From contig OZ036002.1 of the NCBI GenBank assembly GCA_964035015.1, forward strand, positions 742,501-806,500: 64,000 nt of DNA, written 5' to 3'. The notes beneath the pieces were generated by a model that was given only the letters and a program-made list of their open reading frames with translations, had not been told where the DNA came from and made no database searches. A program made the position numbers and the translations under genes. Below are positions 59,945 to 64,000 of this stretch, in pieces (position 1 is the stretch's first letter; every line of letters starts with the position of its first letter). This DNA comes from Corallium rubrum (taxonomy: Eukaryota; Cnidaria; Anthozoa; Scleralcyonacea; Coralliidae).

Positions 59945-60068
59945 AAACGAATTGCGTACGTGGCTACTTGGCTATCTGGCTACTTGGCTATACGTGGCCA
60001 CTTGGCAACTTGGCTACCTGGACTTGGCTACGTGAGTACTTGGGTACTTGGCTACATGGCTATAATAC
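59945..60068 (+). repeat. TGGCTACTTGGCTA short tandem repeat
   Basis: Degenerate repeats of 8-15 bp built on TTGGCTAC, in intron 1 of the methyltransferase gene. Confidence 0.8.
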
Positions 60069-60489
60069 AATGGAATGGATAGCATAAATGCAACCTATAG
60101 GTCTGATATTTTTACTGCAGTAAAAATAATTTCCTTCTTCCTCGCCTTATTGTTTTACTTGAAATAACAACAAACTAGTAATAATTATAGCTGGAATTTA
60201 TTATACCCTCACAAATAATCGTCCAATCAAATGTCTACATTAGTGTCACATGCCAGCCCAATATTTTACGATGTAGGACAACTACATATTGAGCAGCAAC
60301 CTTTGGACAGGTGCACAAGGTATATTTACTTGTCAATTGCACGATTATTTGTTCGATATAATAAAACACCTATTGGATTCATCTTTGCCTGATATGGAAA
60401 ATATTTAAGTCTCAAATTTTAATATTAGGCTCAACCTTTGGTCTCGCCCAATATTGAATGTTTGACTTAAATATTTTGCCATATTTGTG

Positions 60490-60985
60490 GTATAGAAAAT
60501 TACAATAACCTGACCCCTGCACAATGGAACCAAAAACCTTGACCCTCACACAATGTGGAACCAAAAACCCTAACCCTACAATCACATAATGCAAATGTTT
60601 GTGGTATGGAATGATAACCTGACCCCCACACAATGGAACCAAAAACCCTAACCCTAATCACAAGACGGGAACATTTATGCGATGGAAAATTACGATAACC
60701 TGACCCCCCACACAATGGAACCAAAAACCCTAACCCTAATCACAAGATGGGAACGTTTGTGCGATGGAAAATTATGATAACCTGACCCCCCACACAATGC
60801 AGCCAAAACCCCTAACCCTAATCATATAATGGCAATGTTTGTGCTATGGAAAATTATGATAACCTGACCCCCACACAATGTGATAACCTGACCCTCACAC
60901 AATGTGTTAAACTGACCCCCACACAATGTGATAACCTGACCCCCACACAATGGAACCAAAAATCCTTATCACAAAACGGGGATGT
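60490..60985 (+). repeat. Tandem repeat with CACACAATGGAACCAAAAA and AACCCTAACCCTAA words
   Basis: About five to six units of about 85 bp contain GATAACCTGACCCCCACACA, GGAACCAAAAACCCTAACCC and CACAAGACGGGAACATTTAT. Shorter partial units follow at the 3' end. One inverted copy is at 18366-18430. The CCCTAA core resembles a telomere-type repeat by chance or origin. Confidence 0.85.
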
Positions 60986-61500
60986 TTATCATGTTTATGA
61001 CATTTTCTAAAACTAAAAAGGAAATAAATTAAACCTCCCCACATCCATATCATTAGCTAAATTAGTGTGTAGCCAGGTAGCCAGTAGCCACATCCAATCA
61101 CAGCTTTCTAGTGCAATTCTTGTCAGAGTTCTGAAAGTGAATATCTGTAAGCTTAAGCTTTTTAGAGGAACAGAAAAAGAAATAATGGTTGAATTGGGCA
61201 ATGAGCTACAGTACATGTACAAGTGTATTTCTGGGGCATATGCGTTTTCCTGAGTGCTTGCAAAGCGACAAAGACTTTGAGGGATTTAATACAGAAATAC
61301 CCACATTATTTGAATGGATCTAGATCAGTGGTCTATACAGTAGGGCCTGTCCACATAAGGTCTAGGATAGACTGTACTATGTCCCTTTTAAGAGCTGATG
61401 GGGAGGGGATGATGAGAGTGGAAGATGAGCGTTGAAGCCGCAAGCCAACCTGAGTGTGGGTGTGGGAGGGAGAAGGGCCCTAATGGTAATGGCTTGCCAC
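60986..61500. other. Intron sequence without recognised gene
   Basis: Short chance frames only. Confidence 0.35.
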
Positions 61501-61599
61501 TTCATTGCTCACGTACTGCTCTCGTCGTCCCCTACCTCCGGCAGCCCCTAAAAGGGATGTAGTACAGTCTAGGCCAGGAGATCCCTCCCACTCAAGTCC

Positions 61600-61940
61600 C
61601 ACTTTACCACCTGGCTTCCTCACATGTCCTGGGTTTTCCCTCATGAGCGTCGAAAAACCTCTGGCACCCAGGGTAATGAAATCATGATGAAATCAATCAA
61701 TGAGTTTGACATCTTAAATAAATACCATCACTGTACATGTGATAACATATTGATTCACTCATGGCAAAGGTGTAACAAGTTTCAAATTCCAAATCAAAAC
61801 AGTAAATTGCGGCTTGGTGTTCAAGAGGCTTTCCACGCTCGCCTCTCAAGTTGGCCCCTCACACTTTACCACCTGGCTTCCTCGCATGGCCCAGGTTGTC
61901 CCTCATAAGTGTTGAAAAACCTCTGACACCCATGGTGTGT
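61600..61940 (+). repeat. Duplicated 100-bp block with TTTACCACCTGGCTTCCTC
   Basis: A block at about 61598-61678 and another at about 61864-61934 share CTTTACCACCTGGCTTCCTC and GTTGAAAAACCTCTGACACCC-like words. A dispersed repeat of unknown class. Confidence 0.6.
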
Positions 61941-62409
61941 AGGCCTCAGAGTACTGCAAAAGTACCTGGCCTGTACCTATACAGATGGCCGGGCCTAGTG
62001 TGAATTCTGGATTTTACCTAGGCCTAACCCAGTGATGTTTTACACTGCACTATTTTTGCTTTGAGTTGATGAGTGTACTTGTTTTCTTAACCAAGTTAGC
62101 CAACCAGCTAGCCTGAGCCAGGCTTTTAGTAGTCTTCTCACAGACCCATTAACTTTCATAAATGGAGCCATGTCCATTTAATTTTACGACCAGTGGCCAC
62201 ACCCATTTGTCTTTAGTGATTGTTCCCCCACTTACTGTACATAATATCACTGGCCTGACCTGAGACTGGATTTATTGCCACTGACAGTAATAAGAGCTGA
62301 GCATATGTTACAGTGTATATCCATTGCACCAATGGGGCAAGTTCCTTATGAGCTTGGTGTACATGTAGTTTAAATGTTTGGATTACGGTACTACGCAGGT
62401 AAAAAATCT

Positions 62410-62770
62410 CACAGCTTGTTTAAACAGGATGTGTTTGCAACAGGCTGGTGGCAAGGCTGTTAACAGCTGGTAACTTGTAACAATGCTGTTCATTCAACAA
62501 GCTAGTGCTACAACCTTGTTAGTATCAAACTGTTAACTTTTTGAGCAGCCAGACTGTAGAGCAGTAACAGGTTGTTGTAGGAACAACTTGTCACCAGTCT
62601 ATCATTGGAGTAATCAACCTTACAAGTTACAAGATATGTCAACAATCAGTGTTACAGACATGTGTAACAAACTTGGACAACCAACTGTGCAAACACATCA
62701 CAGTGTCAACCTGTTGAACAGCCTTGTAACAACTTGCCTGGAGGCATGTAACTGTAACAGCTGGGGCTAT
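62410..62770 (+). repeat. Region rich in GTAACAA/CAACTTG/CAAGTTG words
   Basis: Short inverted and direct words (ACAACTTG, CAAGTTAC, TGTTGAAC, CTTGTAAC) recur many times, giving small hairpins. The 109-codon frame across it lacks protein-like character. Confidence 0.5.
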
Positions 62771-63540
62771 GCACCAAATCAAGGTTTAGCTCCAAAAAAA
62801 AGTGACCCTATTATTGAAGGTCAAAATGGCCAATTTATTATGGCAAAGAAAACTTGCCCTAGGACTTTTGAACAGTTTTTAATACAGTGGCAGTTGGGGG
62901 CCATGTGGAGTGGATGATGGATATAATATAATATATTTTTCAAAGTTTTTGGAGAGGACAGTAAGTTGCACTGCCATGACTCTACTCTCAACCCCTTGCA
63001 AAATTCAAAATCATGGTGGATTTATAAGGGCAAAAATAGAATTTCAATTGGACCCCTAGCTGTCATGTGACAGAGCCTGCATTCTAGGTCTATTATTTCT
63101 ACAGGGTAGGTTATTAATTCTATGGTATGTTAGTTCATCTCTTGTTTAACCCATTGCTGCCTCCGAGGATGTCTGAGACTTCTTTTTTTTTGAGTAAAAT
63201 CATCTGGGGGGGGGGGGATTGCCCCCTAACGGTCTCCAAGATCTTCCTTGTGAAATATTTAAATCTGTGGAGAAATTTGTAGGGGGTACAGTTCTTTTAA
63301 GGCCAAGTGATTAGATTAGTAATGTGTTAATATATCTAGCAGGCACATGTACATGCATGCTATAAATTACAATACTAAATAAAATGCCTCCAACTTGTTT
63401 TAACATTTACATATTGTTTATAAATACTGTACATGTAGTTGTACCTCTAAAGATATTCTGACTTGGTAACAACACAATTATGTAATTTATGCCTTTCAGA
63501 TTATTCGTAAATACAGTACATGTACTTGCCTCAAAATGCA

Positions 63541-63625
63541 TGAAATAGTGTTTCAGAGACCCTAGAAATTCACAATTTTCTGGGAGGAGCATGCCCCTGG
63601 ACCCCCCCCCCCCTAGCAGCTTGAC
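63541..63625 (+). repeat. hAT-family internal fragment (GCATGCCCCTGGACCCCC)
   Basis: TTTCAGAGACCCTAGAAATT followed by GAGCATGCCCCTGGACCCCC matches the interior of the MITE at 38601-39265 (about 39122-39188). No ends were found. Confidence 0.5.
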
Positions 63626-63891
63626 CTCCCATACCCTGAAGGCAGTACCAAAATCATCTGGTGTTAGACAGAGTAAAAGAATAAACCTGATAACCTGATC
63701 CTTTTTTTAGCTACCTCAGGCAGGAATGCGTTAAAAAGTAAACCCACATATAAGAGAGATAACTTGTGAGATAGGGATAACTTCGTTTGAGTGATAGATG
63801 TACATCTACAGTAACCCTAGGGCCATGCAGAGTTACATGTATGTACATGTATATCCATGCACAATTCATGCGAACATTCCCAGGTTGGAGA

Positions 63892-64000
63892 TCTTGTCAA
63901 GATCTTAACAAGATCTTACCAAGATCTTACATAAGATCTTGTTTAATATCTTCCCAAGATCATGCAAGAACTTCCCAAGATCTTTGCAAGAACTTGCCAT
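63892..64000 (+). repeat. CAAGATCTTA tandem repeat at window end
   Basis: About eight units of 13-14 bp based on CAAGATCTTACC; the unit is palindromic at AAGATCTT. It continues beyond the window. Confidence 0.85.

Noticed and set aside
62588..62917. 109-codon frame in the methyltransferase intron
   Set aside because: It lies in a repeat-word-rich region, has no family resemblance and lacks the methyltransferase SAM motif expected for the next exon.

Overview
The window reads as animal nuclear DNA, most likely from a cnidarian (an anthozoan such as a stony coral is my best guess). It is AT-rich and dominated by nested transposons, foldback MITEs and simple repeats. It holds spliced host exons with consensus GT/AG junctions, a BEL/Pao retrotransposon and a full-length Maverick/Polinton. 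The organism call is an inference from gene content and repeat style.

Layout. (1) 533-11257 is a nested transposon stack: a long-terminal-inverted-repeat element of Mutator-like type, with a BEL/Pao LTR retrotransposon (1183-8924) in its left arm and a minisatellite-bearing insertion (about 9582-10802) in its right arm. The retrotransposon gag is itself broken by two hAT-type elements (1966-3286 and 3855-4420), each with a perfect 8-bp target duplication. (2) 11258-39502 is mostly MITEs, foldbacks, microsatellites, a non-LTR RT fragment and a Penelope-like remnant. A three-exon host gene on the + strand runs through it (19265-19439, 27760-27963, 34197-34558). Its exons join in phase to 246 codons of a SnoaL/NTF2-like 'pathogen-related protein' homologue. 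(3) 39503-58575 is a 19,073-bp Polinton with 843-bp terminal inverted repeats and a perfect 6-bp target duplication TTTGTT. (4) 58576-64000 is host sequence containing the first coding exon of a phosphoethanolamine N-methyltransferase gene (59715-59852) and the start of its repeat-rich intron.

Polinton organisation. A minus-strand block carries protein-primed DNA polymerase B, a BRO-N/VRR-NUC/zinc-finger fusion nuclease, a second and degenerate VRR-NUC-like gene with a frameshift, a zinc-ribbon protein, several small membrane proteins and a protein with a phage-tail-fibre-like motif. A plus-strand block starts only 29 bp away. It carries a probable penton/minor capsid protein, an integrase, a large coiled-coil membrane protein, the probable major capsid protein, the packaging ATPase and two further structural or membrane proteins. 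The integrase is interrupted by a 384-bp MITE. I see no adenovirus-type cysteine protease. The TIRs differ at only about five positions, so the insertion looks young.

The most interesting material is the nuclease/BRO module and its paired small ORFs (44222-46329), the fibre-like protein, and recurring start-proximal motifs in the Polinton. The many foldbacks with 9-10-bp target duplications are also notable, two of them inserted into other recognisable repeats. All homology calls come from reading motifs by eye; no database search was run.
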